DNA of 64,000 bases from assembly GCA_021904315.1 (NCBI GenBank), contig CM038921.1:17086590-17150589 (forward strand), read 5' to 3'. Both the position numbers and the translations under genes were made by a program. Under the pieces are notes generated by a model. The model was not told where the DNA came from and searched no databases. It saw only the letters and a program-made list of their open reading frames with translations. This stretch comes from Sphagnum magellanicum. Lineage: Eukaryota > Streptophyta > Sphagnopsida > Sphagnales > Sphagnaceae. Below, in pieces: positions 1-12,110 of the stretch. The number at the start of each line of letters is the position of its first letter. The stretch's first letter is position 1.

Positions 1-3000
1 GGCATTTGGAAATAACGACAACTAGTCATGACAATAATGACTTTACAAAGCTTGTGAATTACAGCCATTATCATTAACATATATTTGTACAAATCTTGAT
101 TTAAGGTCTTATTTCAATTACCTATATTCAATCACTAGATTTCCTAGCCATGTAAGGGGCAATTGTTTAGAAACTAGCTAACTTCATTGATTTCTCCCAT
201 ACTTTAATAGACTATGTTTACATTAACACAACACATTGATGATTCACCTTTGACCTTTTCAATCAAGGAATCAAAATGTTCATTAAGAAATTAATAATAA
301 TAAGATAGCACATTAACACTTGATATGACCACCAATTATTACATTTTACTTTATTGGAAGTAGTAGTTCTCAAGCCCACCTCATCATCCATCAACTAAAA
401 CATACTATCTCCATAGGTTATGGCATATGCAATCAACAAAAATTTGAGCTTGTTGGTGCAAATTTCACTAATGTTTGTTGATCTACAGCCCATTTTACTT
501 ACACAATGAATGTAAGATGTTATCAGTTGTGGCAACTAGTAGTTGTACATGTGGCTTACATTTGGTACATCGATACCCCTTGCTTGCCAACTATGTTGCC
601 ATTGATAAACATTAGCTGTTGTTGCCTTCTCAAAAATCCTATGATGATTTTAATACATTATTGTATTGAAATCACTTGGTCCAAAAATAGACAAATCTCT
701 TCGTTCTATTCCTTCGAAACATGCACTTACTTATACCTACCAAAAAACCCCACACCATAACATATAAAAATCTAGTTTCACCTTTTATTTATCAGTCAAA
801 CATAAAATTGAAGAATCACCACAAAATCATGCAACAATGATCGACAATGGACTACTCACAATCATGCTATGATTTTTATCTCAGATAAATCAACACATTT
901 GACTAGCTCAGTGGTGGATCTTGTTCTTGTGAAGGTGGTGGTGGTAAAAAGGTTTTTGCTTTGTACTTTTGGATAAAGTAGAGAAGAAAGTATGCACATG
1001 GTCATCTACCTCCAAGATTAAAGGTTCCCATTGCAGATCAACTCCATCTACTAGTCTTGCCACCACCTTTTTCTCCAAAAACTCTCCTACAACTATGGTA
1101 GTCAACACATTTCCAGCCTTCTTTGCCTTTTCAGACTTCAGAGAAACACACCACATCAAACAAAAGATCAAAATCCAGTTTAGTGTATGCATGCATCCAC
1201 TCAATCAACAAGACCCACAAATCAATAAATAATGCCACCTTTGAAAATAAAAGCAAGGATGATGGACTTCCCATGAAACCAAAAGAATTTTATGTCTACT
1301 GCTTAAACCTCTTGAGGCTTTTTGTGCAAAACTAAAAGCACATACATGACATTTATCTCCAAGACATTCCATTCCGAGTTTTTTTCACACATCCTTCCAA
1401 GCTGAAATTTCTTCAAAAATGTTGAGAACTTTCATACAAAATGTTAATCTGTCAGAAAGATTCATAGTTATAGCACCATTGGATTGAAATTTGACCCTCA
1501 ACCTACTACTATAAGAATCAACTATAAACATTGATAGAACTGTGTAAAATATTTGACCAAATGGTAGGAAAAAGAACAACCAAGTCATTAACAAAAATAA
1601 TGGCTACCTTTGGAGCATCTTCTTGTAACATTGAAAACAACACGTGTAGTCTATCATGTTTTTCACACACTTGCAAATTCTTGAAAGGTTTTAACTCTAG
1701 ATTTGATTATGGAAAACACCCCTATGGAGAAAAAGAGGATCTCATCAAGACAACAGAATTGAAAAGATATGCTCAATGATTTGCTTAGCTTATGACCCCT
1801 CATCATCTATTCCGAAGTCCTTCTTCTTACAAAAAAACATACCACATAATTGTAGTGCATGTAAGAAAGAATTTTCTCCTCAAGTTAAATATGAGCATCA
1901 ACTACATTCTCCTATAATAAACACAAGACATTTGCACTACATCAATACCACACCAACTACATACCATTTGCGATTTTTTAAGATTTTCAACTAAAAACTT
2001 GTGCTAGATTTGTGCTTGGCATTGATTAGCAAGTAAAAATTGATGAAACATGACAAAGTAGCATAGAAATAGTTGATATGGTCTCATGAAATGGGAATGA
2101 TTAAGTCAACAAATCATACTACTTTAGCCCATTTGTTTCAAACATAGTTTTGTAAGAATCACTGGTGCTAAGGAATGTTGACATTCACTAGAATTGTTTG
2201 CCCTGGATAGGTGTGAACATTAAAAAGCTTCCGGAGATGACCACCTTCCTTTGCTGCTCCCATCAGTGCATCTACTTGCACATCATATTTCCTTGTCACT
2301 CACACTCACAGGTGCTTCATCTTAATCCTCCGACCTATTTGGTCCATTATACCCACCAACATCTATCAGTGGTGCAACTTACGTGTTGATACAGATGATG
2401 CAACATCCCATGCACTCTTCTTTTAGGTGGTTACTAAGAATAAAAATGGAGGAAAGGCAATGCACACCTTGCGAGCTACCTTATCTATTTAACAACATAC
2501 TCTCACATGTTAGGTGAGAGAACTTGACAATGTTTTTTAAAAAATATCATGCCTATCACAAAATGAAGAAAGCAAAAAATCCAAATGTAGGATAGTGGAG
2601 AAAATTGGATATACTTTTAACTAACTCTTTTAATAGTTATTAGTTCCACCATCTAGCAATGCCATCACAATGATGTTTCCCTTTTCCCTTTTGATATTAA
2701 TCTCCTCTACAAGAACTTATCCATTTTTTCTAGCTAGCATGTGGGCTACTTTTGCTACCTACATGAAGTTTTGCACTCATATTGATTTTATTTACACCAC
2801 CCTTGCTAGAACATTTCAAACTTGAAGCATGCAATTTGGATCATCTCTGCATCATTCCTTGTAACAAGATGGAGGCACTAGACTGCATTTTCAGCTAGAG
2901 ATCACATTAATAAAATTTCTTCACCACACATACTTTCTCATTCCTTCACTAACATTCATACTCTCTTCCATATAAAATATTCTTTTCCATATTCTTGTAC

Positions 3001-3180
3001 CTTAACTCTCACCCTTGTAGACCTGTAACAAATCTTACATGTGGTTGAAAGCTTAAAGCACAAGGATATGATAAAATTTACAATCGTAGAAGGTCTAGTA
3101 TCATACATGTGTTTCATTCTTGGTAATTGGGTAATGTGAAATAAATCTAGAACTCAAATCTAGAATTGTTCAATTTTGAT
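1..3180. other. AT-rich intergenic DNA, no gene recognised
   Basis: Open frames here are all under 100 codons, on both strands, and none shows a recognisable motif or continues across a plausible splice site. Overlapping frames around 0.9-1.3 kb on opposite strands look like chance. Base composition matches the other repeat-rich spaces of the window. It is probably old, unrecognisable transposon sequence, but nothing in it proves that. Confidence 0.5.
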
Positions 3181-4010
3181 GCGCTCCCAAGTCCCTAGTT
3201 AGCCCAAGTTGGGGCTAAGTCATTCAAATAGCGGAAATGCGAGGGACTCGGGGCACGCTCCCAGCTTCCAGCACTAAAGGGGGTGAGAGGGGCATGCTGA
3301 AAGCTCTGGGATTAGACTAGGAAAAAGGACAAGCTACTTAGTTACTCGGTCCTACATCCAAATCCAACCATCCAGTGGGTTAGTTCACATTTGGAACACT
3401 CTAGGTGTTGGGACAAGCCACAGGCAACCTTGGACTCACTTGACTCACCACAACCCGGACTCGAGGGAAGCCACCCCCATATAGTATTCTATGTGACTCT
3501 CCGCCGCATTTGCATCCGAATGGCACTTTTTCCCGGGACTCCCAAAGTGGAGTCCTAAAATTGTCCTAGTTTGGACTCCCGGGATTTTGGGCGTTCATAA
3601 CTTCTCGCTCCAACCTCCAATTGGGACGAGGTCTAAAGCAAAGTTGTAGCTTTCCTTGAGAGCTTTCCAACGGTGTGTCGCACTTCACCAGCACACACCG
3701 AGATCGGGTTGATTCCCGACTTTTAGTGGTCAGGAATCAAATTGCCAATTTGACTTTCGGCCCTTCTTTTGACCATAATTTGTGCTACAGATGTCCAAAT
3801 GGCTCATGCGAGGCCATTTCGGATATCTACACTGCAAGAATTTTCCAACGGTATAAAGAACACCTCCATGCGAGGTGTTTTGACCCCTACAATCATGTTC
3901 TGAATTTTTGGGAGTCCTGGAGGACTCCCAAGTCCCATTTTCGAGAGTGTGAGTGGCGACCTCACATTTCCCTCAAAGTGGGGTTGCAACAAATTTCAAC
4001 ATAAGAGAAA
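3180..4010. repeat. GC-richer LTR-like patch with many GGACTCC-type words
   Basis: The base composition changes abruptly from the AT-rich surroundings. The words GGACTCCC / GGGAGTCC recur many times in both orientations, for example near 3535-3595 and as a local palindrome near 3910-3930. The phrase around 3650-3675 (gagctttccaacgg) is of a kind I have often seen in plant LTR or leader regions of retrotransposons. A 109-codon open frame (3675-4004) lies inside but has no recognisable domain. I infer an LTR or untranslated part of a retrotransposon. No matching second LTR was found in the window, so it could be a solo LTR or a truncated copy. Confidence 0.35.
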
Positions 4011-5689
4011 ATGTGAAACTTTGAATAGATGATTTGAATTAGTGACCAGATTTAAAACCCACAGTATTGGAGCACATTAGGACATGTAAAAATTTTCCTA
4101 CTATTTCAATGTTAGGAACAAAATGGTTTCATATTTTGGTATTGTTTGAAGATATTGAAAAATCAAATAAAAATGCAAATATGTTGAGATTAGAGATGTG
4201 AGCTAGCAATTCAAAGAAGTATCATAAATTTGAGACTAGTCTAAGAATCCTGAAAAAAGGTTTCTTGTCTTGTATTTTCTAGTAATGGATTCCAAATGTT
4301 GTGTCATATGGCATGAATTTTTAGGTTGATTGAAAATTATGTTAAATGCACACATAAATACATCCACTAAGGTTCGTGGCTATGTGAATGAATGGGCACA
4401 TAGATTGCAACAAAAGAATTTGATCATATTTGGTGAACTATTATTACTACACATTAGAACAAATCCTTTTCCACTAGGTGAATAAAAAACAACTTGGGTT
4501 TTGCAACTTCCATTTTGATTATATAGTGTTATTTTTGAAGTTGCAAAAATTTAGTTTAGTATTAAGTCCAAGTTCTTTCACCTAGTTCAAAATGACACAT
4601 TCACTTTTTACACTAATTTGATGTGGTGGCCCCTACGTAGTCACATTCCTTTTCCTAGTTGAAATGACATAAAAATTGAAGAAACTTGATTTGAAGTCAT
4701 AATTCGAGGAAGATTCCTTAAGCAAAGCTCCAAAGTGCACACCAACTTGAGTGAACCAACACCCACACTTGAACCGTGGTTAAAATCCCAAATTCCTTTG
4801 AACTTGTTTTTAAAACTATAGTCACACATAAGGATATGAGTCCCTACTTACTAACCTACTTATTAGCAACTAACATATTTATCAATAACTATACAACTTT
4901 ATTAAGCTAACTTATCTAACATGCTTATTGTCATTCAAACACAACCCCCCTATATTTTACCATTATTCCTTATTTAATCTAAACTTTGCCATTGTTCACA
5001 ACTTTTCTTTGGAGAAATAATCATTGTGACGACAAGTGCCGTCTCTAGTTGCCTCCTACAAATAGTGAGTGTCTTTTATTGTAAAGTTTTTTTGCCAATA
5101 AAAAAAAGTTGTTTTGCCATTACAATGATAGTTTGTAAAGTTCTTTTCATTCTCTCAATCCTCATTTCAACTTTAGTATGTTCATTTTTTTGCTAGAGAG
5201 TTGTTTTGTCCATTTGTTGCTAATTTTCTTCATGTGTTATTTTGTTTAATCAAGGAATTGTTCACTACTCACTCCAACTTGTTCTTCATGCACATTTTGT
5301 TCACACACTCAAGTGTTCAAGTTATTCAACTTTTGTTTATTTTTCATGTTTTTTTGTGGTGAACTTCTGTGTTTTTTGTTTCTTGATGTTTATTTGTAGA
5401 TCTTTGTTGTTTTGTAGGTTGTTGTTGTCATTGTGCAACATGCAATTCATCAAGCTTGTATTGTTGGTTCATTTCTTGTAGATGTTATACATATCAAATG
5501 AATCATTGCTCTTGTGTTATGAAGATGTTGATACATAAAATCTCAATTTTAAAACATCAATGTGGATTTCTTGGCAAGTGAGGAGATTTTCAAGACTTTG
5601 GTGAATTTTGTTATGTTGCATGAGTACCAAATATCCATTGTTTATGATTTGATGCTTCGTAAGGAATTATGAAATTGAGAGAAAACAAG
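4011..5689. other. AT-rich intergenic DNA, nothing recognised
   Basis: No coding frame with a motif is visible. A stretch near 4900-4950 (cttattgtcattcaaacacaacccccc) looks a little like the outer end of a PIF/Harbinger element, but I found no matching inverted copy on the far side of the transposase remnant, so I do not annotate it as a terminus. Confidence 0.4.
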
Positions 5690-6630
5690 GTCAATGACTT
5701 GGTTCACACATTTTTTGATGATGTAGTATGATGATTTTAGATGGATTGAACACTTTAGAGTTACATGGGAGTTCATGTGATAATTTAATCACAAAACTGA
5801 AACCTTTGATGTAGAAAAAAAATACGATGTATAGATGTGTAGTTCTTGTGACTATTTGGGTTGCATGTTCTTTATACAAGTTTGTTTATAGAACTAAGTA
5901 CCTACATTATAATGAAATGTCTACAATGGGCAAGTTCACTATTAATTTGGTTTTGCATGAATTTGTTTGATTTGTGAACCAAATGTTTCAAATTCAAATC
6001 ACATGGTTCGAAGGAAAGGATTTGGTTCAAGTGATGATTGGTTTTAGGAAATTTTGCAATCTTCTAACAATCCATGGAACAATTGACATTACACAAATTC
6101 ACGTTTTCAAACCAAAAGGACAACATGTAGCTGAGTACTTATCATACAAGTCAAAAGTTTATAACATGCAATTTCAAACTATAGTTGACTATAAAAAAAA
6201 GTTTAGAATTATATTTGTTGGGATGTCAAGGTCAATAAATGATGCTTACATTTTGTGCATTTCATCTTTGCATCATAAGGCTACTCATCAAAATTTGTTT
6301 GAAATGGATCATGGTGAATACAACATCAAGCCTTACATCATAGGTGATAAAATATATCCTTTATTACCTTGGCTAATGATTCCTCATAAACAAAGAAATG
6401 TTTGACACATTATTTTAGGATCTTTGTTCAATAGATAATTTTTTAAAAAAAAAATGTTGTCAAGAACTCTTTCGAGATGTTAAAAAAAATCTTTGAAATA
6501 ATTATTGTTGAAAATTAAACTTCATGTGCTATTTTTACCAAATGTTGTGATCTGTTGTTACATCTTTTACAACATGATCCTGAATGGAAAGGACTTGGAC
6601 ATAAACAATTTGATGATGTAGTTAGAGTTT
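5690..6630 (+). pseudogene. PIF/Harbinger transposase (DDE_Tnp_4), decayed
   Basis: This is a remnant of the DDE nuclease of PIF/Harbinger DNA transposons. The N-terminal part (about 5725-5810) reads LELHGSSCDNLITKLKPLM, the conserved region before the helix-turn-helix. The longest open piece (5974-6405) carries the nuclease core. HGTIDITQIHV holds the first Asp, SINDAYIL the second Asp, and GDKIYPLLPWLMIPHKQ the typical GD-YPL-PWLM-P signature that precedes the third acidic residue. A further match (LPNVVICC and NMILNGKDLDI) continues to about 6620 in another frame. Stops and frameshifts separate the blocks, including a poly-A run near 6445, so the gene is dead. The partner Myb/SANT gene lies 0.7 kb downstream on the opposite strand, the usual two-gene make-up of this superfamily. 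Confidence 0.82.
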
Positions 6631-7349
6631 GAGAACAAAAATATAAATGTTAATCCTATTGGTCATAAAAAAATGAGTGAACATGGAATTGTTGCAAAAC
6701 ATGGAGTTGAAGTTGAAACAAAATTACAAGGTTTAGAAATATTTGGAACAAATTAGCACCTATTTTTGGAACAATATCTTGGAAATAGGTTGCATTGTGT
6801 ACATTTTTTATTTTTCAAAAAAAAAAATTCCAATGTTACTTGAAATGGAAACAAAATTGTTTGTGAATTATTATGTTGTGCAGATTAAATTGTGATTTCT
6901 CACTTGATCTATCATTGAATTTTCATTGATATGTCTATGAATGATTACTAAATCATTTGATTTGTCACTAAATCACTTGTTTTATATCTGAATCATTCTT
7001 TACTTGATGAAATTGAACTAAAAATTCATTGGTGGAGGCATATGTTTTTCATCATGTATGAAAACATGACACATGGTTATGCTAAGGTTGGAAAATATGT
7101 TTGCTATGTTTTGATTGGCCTTGTGAATTTTCTTGTTTCTTTCTTTTAAGTATTGGAGGTGCTATTTGAAGGTGCACTTGTGGATTATGTTTTACCTATT
7201 TTCAATTTCAATATGTGTTGCATTGATATGATCCATGGCCTCCACCATTGCATTGTTGCTCCTATTAGTTGCTTCAATAATTGGTGAAAAGACATTATTT
7301 CCTTTTCATTTGACACTTTTGTTTCCAAGTGTAGTTGGGGTCTTTCCAT
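6631..7349. other. Spacer between the two PIF/Harbinger genes
   Basis: AT-rich sequence with no recognisable coding motif. It lies between the 3' ends of the transposase and the Myb/SANT remnant and probably belongs to the same element. Confidence 0.4.
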
Positions 7350-7978
7350 TGCTTGTTGAGACTAATGCAAAGTTCGACTACTTGGCAAATTTACAAAAGA
7401 CATTTTTGTGAGGATGAATGTTGTTTGAAAAATCATCCAAATTTATTACATTCACTCGAATTGGAACTATTGCATTGCCATCACTTGCAAATTGTTCATC
7501 TACCACATATATGTCACCATGAATCTCCTTTTGCATGAATGTTCACTATGGCTGTGTTGAATCTTGATTGTCCTATGTATTTGGTTCTAATATTCGCACA
7601 ATGTAGTTAACAATTCCATTCGCTTGCAAATCCTTAACATGGAATGGAATGTTGATGCCCCTTTCTACTTAAAACACCTATATTGCCTCATAATATTCAT
7701 GGTTGAATTGCTTTGGAAAGTGCAAATTATCATATTCATCAATGAATAACTCCCAAAATAAGTGTTGTGACCGGTCCCCTTGTGGTAGTCTACAATTTTC
7801 TTGTAATTTGAATTAATGTCATTCCACTTATCCTTACATGTCTTGACATTCTATGGCACCCACGCATTGATCATGTTTTGAAGATCATCTACAATTTTTG
7901 CCCATTTTTGTGCATCTAGAACCATATGAGATTTTGGATCCACAAGCTCTTTTTGTGCAACATATGTAACATGTTTAC
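7350..7978 (-). pseudogene. Myb/SANT-like DNA-binding protein of PIF/Harbinger, decayed
   Basis: Reading the minus strand from about 7960 gives LDAQKWAKIVDDLQNMINAW, then an in-frame TAG, then VKTCKDKWNDINSNYKKI and DYHKGTGHNTYF. The W-I-D-L, CKDKWN and YKKI-DYHKGTG blocks are the trihelix/Myb_DNA-bind_3 type domain of the accessory protein encoded by PIF/Harbinger elements. A one-base loss near 7755 shifts the frame; after it the reading continues WELFIDEYDNLHFPKQF and EYYEAI. A second open stretch to about 7350 (DEQFASDGNAIVPIRVNV) may be the C-terminal tail. At least one stop and one frameshift make it non-functional. It points toward the transposase at 5.7-6.6 kb (tail to tail). Confidence 0.72.
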
Positions 7979-8590
7979 ATTTGATGATTGCACACACTTC
8001 ATTGTGGTCCTATTTTGTTTGGCATTGTTGAGTCCTCCTATCATCCCAGGAGGATTCTTTCGATAGAATTTGTTGCATCTATTGCAAATTGATTCACCTA
8101 TGTTTGGTGTTTGTAGGTGTGTGCGAGAAGGAACAAAAGAATGTTGAGAGTGGAAGAAGATGCAAAGCACAGGATTTGGAAAGTTGTAGAAGGTTTGTAG
8201 AACATACATTTCCATTCTTGAATGATGAACTTGGTGAGGCATTGATAGTTTACGTCTTGTGAATTCTTGTTATAACTTGTGAGTGTCAATAGATGTGAGA
8301 ACGAACATTTTCTAAAAAAATTAAAATAGAAAAACTAACATAGAAGATAGGAAGTTTGATAGTAAGCCACCTCTACATGACAAGGAGACTATCTATTGAT
8401 TGATGGGAGCATGTGTAAATGTAGCTTAAGCATGATAAAAATCTCAAGCTTAAACTGAATCCAGGTCTCTAATTAGAGCACAAATCTAACATTTCCTGGT
8501 CTGAAAATTATAGTCATCAAGAGGCCTCACTCACTCTACAACCCATGTGTCCCGAAACCCTAATTCTGTCTCTTGTTGTTCTCGCGACGC
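7979..8590. other. Intergenic DNA and promoter side of the PPR gene
   Basis: No gene is visible. A 108-codon minus-strand frame (8242-7916) overlaps the start of the Myb/SANT remnant in a different frame and looks like chance. The last 100 bases lead into the PPR gene; they include another telomere-type word (gaaaccctaa, about 8555) and a pyrimidine-rich run. Confidence 0.4.
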
Positions 8591-8591
8591 T

Positions 8592-8612
8592 CAAAAAACC
8601 CTAAACCCTAGT
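8592..8612 (+). promoter_or_regulatory. Telo-box (AAACCCTAA) before the PPR start codon
   Basis: The sequence aaaaaaccctaaaccctag lies just upstream of the first ATG at 8618. AAACCCTAA telo-boxes are common near transcription starts of plant genes for translation and organelle biogenesis. Whether this one is used is inferred from position only. Confidence 0.5.
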
Positions 8613-8617
8613 GTTTC

Positions 8618-11600
8618 ATGAATTCTTTCTTCTCCTTCTTCCATTGCTCTTGCACGGCCCCCAAGCAAGGAAGGAAGCAAGAAACCAAGACCTTGCAAAT
8701 TTCTCAGATGGATGCATCGTCGTCGCAAGCATTCTCGTTGCTTGTGTCCAGCAAACGGCATCCCAGTTATGATTTGTTCCACAGAGCTTGCAGTAGTAGA
8801 CCGATTGCTGGTTTTTTCACATTCCGAGGTTTTTGTTGTTGTTCTTCTACGTTTGAGAGATGCAGATTTGTGCTAGGGACAAGAAGGCGGCATGCGTCGT
8901 CTTTGTCGTTGTCGTCGTCGCGAAATGTCGATCCTAGTATCATCCGTTGTCAGAGTTTCCTTTCCAATCGTGGATCCTCACGAGATGCCATCAACGAGAA
9001 ATTGTCCCAGTTTTACGGCAAAGAAGAAGACGAAGAATCCCGAGATGGAGGAGCTGCTGCTGCTGCTGCTTTGCCACTGCAAAACCCCCTCGACCTAGAG
9101 ACTGCGCAAATTGGAGCTCGCTTGGAGGTGCTTCTTCTACAGCCACAAGGAACTCGTGAAGAAAGTGAAGAGCCTGGGTGTAGTGCTGCCGAAGGAGGCT
9201 ATAGCGTTACGGTTGAAGAAGAGGGACTTAGCAATTCTCCTTCTTCTTCTTCTTTGTCTTCAGGAGTGCCGCATGGGGAGGCAGTCGAAGAAGAAAGACT
9301 TGGAGGAAGCACGGAGGAAAGAAATGGAGAAGAGGGAGGAGGAGGAGAGGAAGAAAGCAATGAAGAAGGTAGAAGAGGAGGACATCAAGAGGAGAATCCA
9401 AGAGCAGAAGATGGCAGCAGCTCTAGAGACTTCCTCGTCTCCTCTGCTACTGATTTCACTAACGTTTCTACTTCTTCTTCTTCTTCTTCTTCGTCTAGTT
9501 CAAGCTCACGGTTGGTGAGGAAGGAGAGATTTCCGCGCAGCACTTTGTTTACTGCAATTCAAGCTCAACTCCCAACGCAAACTGACCATCTCATCAACTT
9601 GGACGAGATTCTGAGTGCGTTGAAACAGACGACAAGTGCAGACGGACTGCACGAGGTGATGGCGAACTGGAAAGGGAAGCTCTCCTTCCGTTTGATGATG
9701 TCGTTGTTGAAGGAAGAAAGGGATTGGCAACGCTCACTTGCTCTTCACGACTGGATGCTGGAAGAAGGGGGCTACAGAGCTTCCACTTTTGGCTACAATA
9801 TTGTGATCAGGAATGTGTTGAAGAATAGGAGATGGACACTAGGTGAAGGCCTTGTGAGTGAGATGATAGAGAAAAAAGTCGCACCAGACAAGTTCACGTA
9901 CTCCACTCTCATCAGTTCCTTTGGCAAGGCTGGGAAGTTCGATTCTGCACTCATGTGGTTGCACAGGATGGAAGAGAAAGGAATCACTCCAGATCTTGTC
10001 ACCTTCAGCACTGTCATTGTGCTTGCAGGGAAGTTGAAGAATTTCACAAGGGCTGTGTCCCTATTCTCAAAGATGAGAGCTGCTGGTAAAACCCTAAACC
10101 ATAAAACCTTATAATCTGTGTCCACCACATGCTGCTTGCATCTAAACTCTCAAAACTTTGTAACCCAGAATATTCCTGTCTGTTCTTTGTCTGAAAATCA
10201 GGGCTCCTACCGCCTTCATCTGCTGCCTGCATCCTTTGCTGAATTTCTTCATGTGTGTGATTCTGTCTCGACCCAAAACCCGGAACCGTAAACCCTTATA
10301 ATCTGTGTCCACCACATGCTGCTTGAATCTAAACTCTCAAAACTGTGATCCAGAATCTTGCTGTCTCTTTGTCTGAAAATTTGGGCTGTGACCAACTTCA
10401 TCTGCTGCCCACATTCTTTACTGAATTTCTTCCTGTGTGTGATTCTGTCTCCACCTTAAACCCTAAACCCTCATAATCTGTGTACACAACATGCTGCCTG
10501 CATTCTTTGCCAAATTGAATTCTTCATGTGTGTGATTCTGTCTTGAGGAAGGAATGCAGAAAGAACAAGAACTGAACAAGCATGAATTTCAATTTCTGCT
10601 TGCACTGGGATTCTCTTTTCTGTGCATGCAGGAATCAAGCCTGATCGTGTGGTGTTCAACTCCATGATCAACATATTTGGAAAGGCACAGCTTTATAAAG
10701 AAGCAGAGAGCCTTTTTGCAGAGATGAAGGAACTGCAAATTGAGCCTGACACTGTGAGCTACACCACTCTGATCAACATGTATGCAGAGAATGAGCGTTT
10801 CTCAGAAGCCAAGGGAGTTTTCTTTGAGATGCGAGCCAAAGGATGTGTCCCAGACCTCACCACTTGCAACATAATGATTGATGTCTATGGCAAACTTGAT
10901 TTGCTGCAGGAGGCTGAAAACCTCTTCCGGAGTTTGCGAAATTTTGGTATTATACCAAATGTGGTGACGTTCAACACCATGATCAATGTGTATGGAGAAG
11001 CAGAGATGGTGAATGAAGCTGTTCGATTGTTTCATTTTATGCATCACAAGGAGATTCTTCCAAATATTGTTACTTACAACACACTGATCAAGCTATATGG
11101 TAATCTGTATGACCTTCAACGGGTTACAAACTTGGTGCAGCAGATGGAGAATAGGGGGATTGAACCAAATACAATGACATACACTGCTCTCATATCAATC
11201 TATGGGAAAACTGGCAAGTATGACAAAGCTGCACTTCTGTTCCAGAGCTTGCGAGTGAAGGGTTATCCAATGGACGAAATTTTGTATCAATCAATGGTGG
11301 TGGTGTATGAGAAGGCAGGAATGATGGGTCATGCTCGAAGGCTTCTTGATGAGCTGAAACAACGCGAGAATGTGTCCCGAGATGTGGCAGTTAATGTGTT
11401 AGCCATGGCAGGGAAGCTGGAGGAAGCTGTGAAGCTTTTTTGGAAAGCTGAGCAAGCTGGGGAGGTTAAGGATCCGTCCGTATACAAGAATATGATTGAT
11501 CTTTTGATGCGGGAAAGGAAAGCTACTCCTGCTGTCAAAGTTTTTGAAGCACTCAGGGCAAGGGGGCTCTTACCTGACTCTGATACTTGTCTCCAGGTAT

Positions 11601-11896
11601 TGAGTGCCTATGGGCAGCTGCAACTTGTGCAGGAAGCAGAGAAAGTGTACAGGGTGATGTGGCAAGAAGGGGCAGTGTTCACAGAGGAGGTACATTGGAA
11701 GATGATGGAGCTGTATGGCCATTCTGGTGATGTCAAAGCAGCAGAGGCCATATTTCTGAAGCTCAAGGAGGAAGGTGGGGTGTCTGAGAAAGGATTGTAT
11801 CTGACAATGGCTAGGGTGTATGAAAAGGCAAACAGGTTGAACGATGCTGCTCATGTATTCCAAGAGATGAAAGACAGAGAGGCCATATCCGTGTAA
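8618..11896 (+). CDS. P-class PPR protein, chloroplast type (orthologue of Arabidopsis At5g39980)
   Basis: Two exons, 8618-10085 and 10632-11896, joined by a GT-AG intron (G|GTAAAA ... TGCAG|GA) that splits a Gly codon inside a PPR motif; the product is 910 aa. About 15 motifs of roughly 35 residues run from about residue 385 to the C-terminus, for example YNTLIKLYG and the shared TCNIMIDVYG. There is no SMR, E or DYW domain, so it is P class. Residues 1-300 are Ser-, Glu- and Gly-rich low complexity after a Ser/Arg-rich N-terminus that looks like a plastid transit peptide. From memory, motif order and wording match At5g39980 (EMB3140/PDM3, reported in chloroplast intron splicing). That function is inferred. 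The first ATG is 8618; ATG 8708 has a better context (G at +4) and would give 880 aa. It converges on the oxidoreductase gene. Confidence 0.9.
10086..10631 (+). other. Intron of the PPR gene
   Basis: The 546-base intron has GT at 10086 and AG at 10630-10631. Removing it restores an unbroken 35-residue PPR motif (ending MRAAG / IKPDRV). Most of it is an imperfect tandem repeat, listed separately. Confidence 0.9.
10088..10550 (+). repeat. Imperfect tandem repeat, about 185 bp x 2.5, in the PPR intron
   Basis: Each unit begins with a telomere-like word (aaaccctaaacc or variant) followed by ataatctgtgt..acatgctgc and ends near tgtgtgattctgtct. Units start near 10088, 10275 and 10457; the third is internally deleted. 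Confidence 0.85.
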
Positions 11897-12110
11897 CTTC
11901 AGTGGACCTATGGATCCGAGGCAGACAAAAGCTCTCATGTGCTGCAGCAGATGCTGCAGCTGCAGTTGAAAGTGATCATTTGTATGTCCATGACAAGACC
12001 CTCACAATGTAGGGACTTTTTTCTATTGTCCTTTCGTGTTGAGTTTATTTCAGAGTGTATGATAAAATCAATGTTTGACACAGTGTTCTGGTTGGCACTA
12101 CCATCTGCAG
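11897..12110. other. Short intergenic gap between convergent genes
   Basis: These 214 bases hold the 3' ends of both the PPR gene (+) and the oxidoreductase gene (-). The transcripts probably overlap or abut here. No other feature is seen. Confidence 0.6.

Larger units (their letters stand above)
5690..7978. mobile_element. Degenerate PIF/Harbinger DNA transposon (core)
   Basis: Transposase (+) and Myb/SANT accessory gene (-) lie tail to tail within 2.3 kb, the standard pair of this superfamily. Terminal inverted repeats and the 3-bp target duplication were not located, so only the coding core is given. Confidence 0.7.

Noticed and set aside
4900..4950. 5' terminus of the PIF/Harbinger element
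   Set aside because: No complementary partner was found beyond the Myb/SANT remnant, and there is no 3-bp duplication.
7335..7538. 67-codon plus-strand frame
   Set aside because: It is antisense to the open C-terminal stretch of the Myb/SANT remnant and has no motif.
9111..9518. Separate gene encoding a coiled-coil protein
   Set aside because: It sits wholly inside PPR exon 1 with no start context, promoter or splice sites of its own. It is kept only as an alternative-frame observation.
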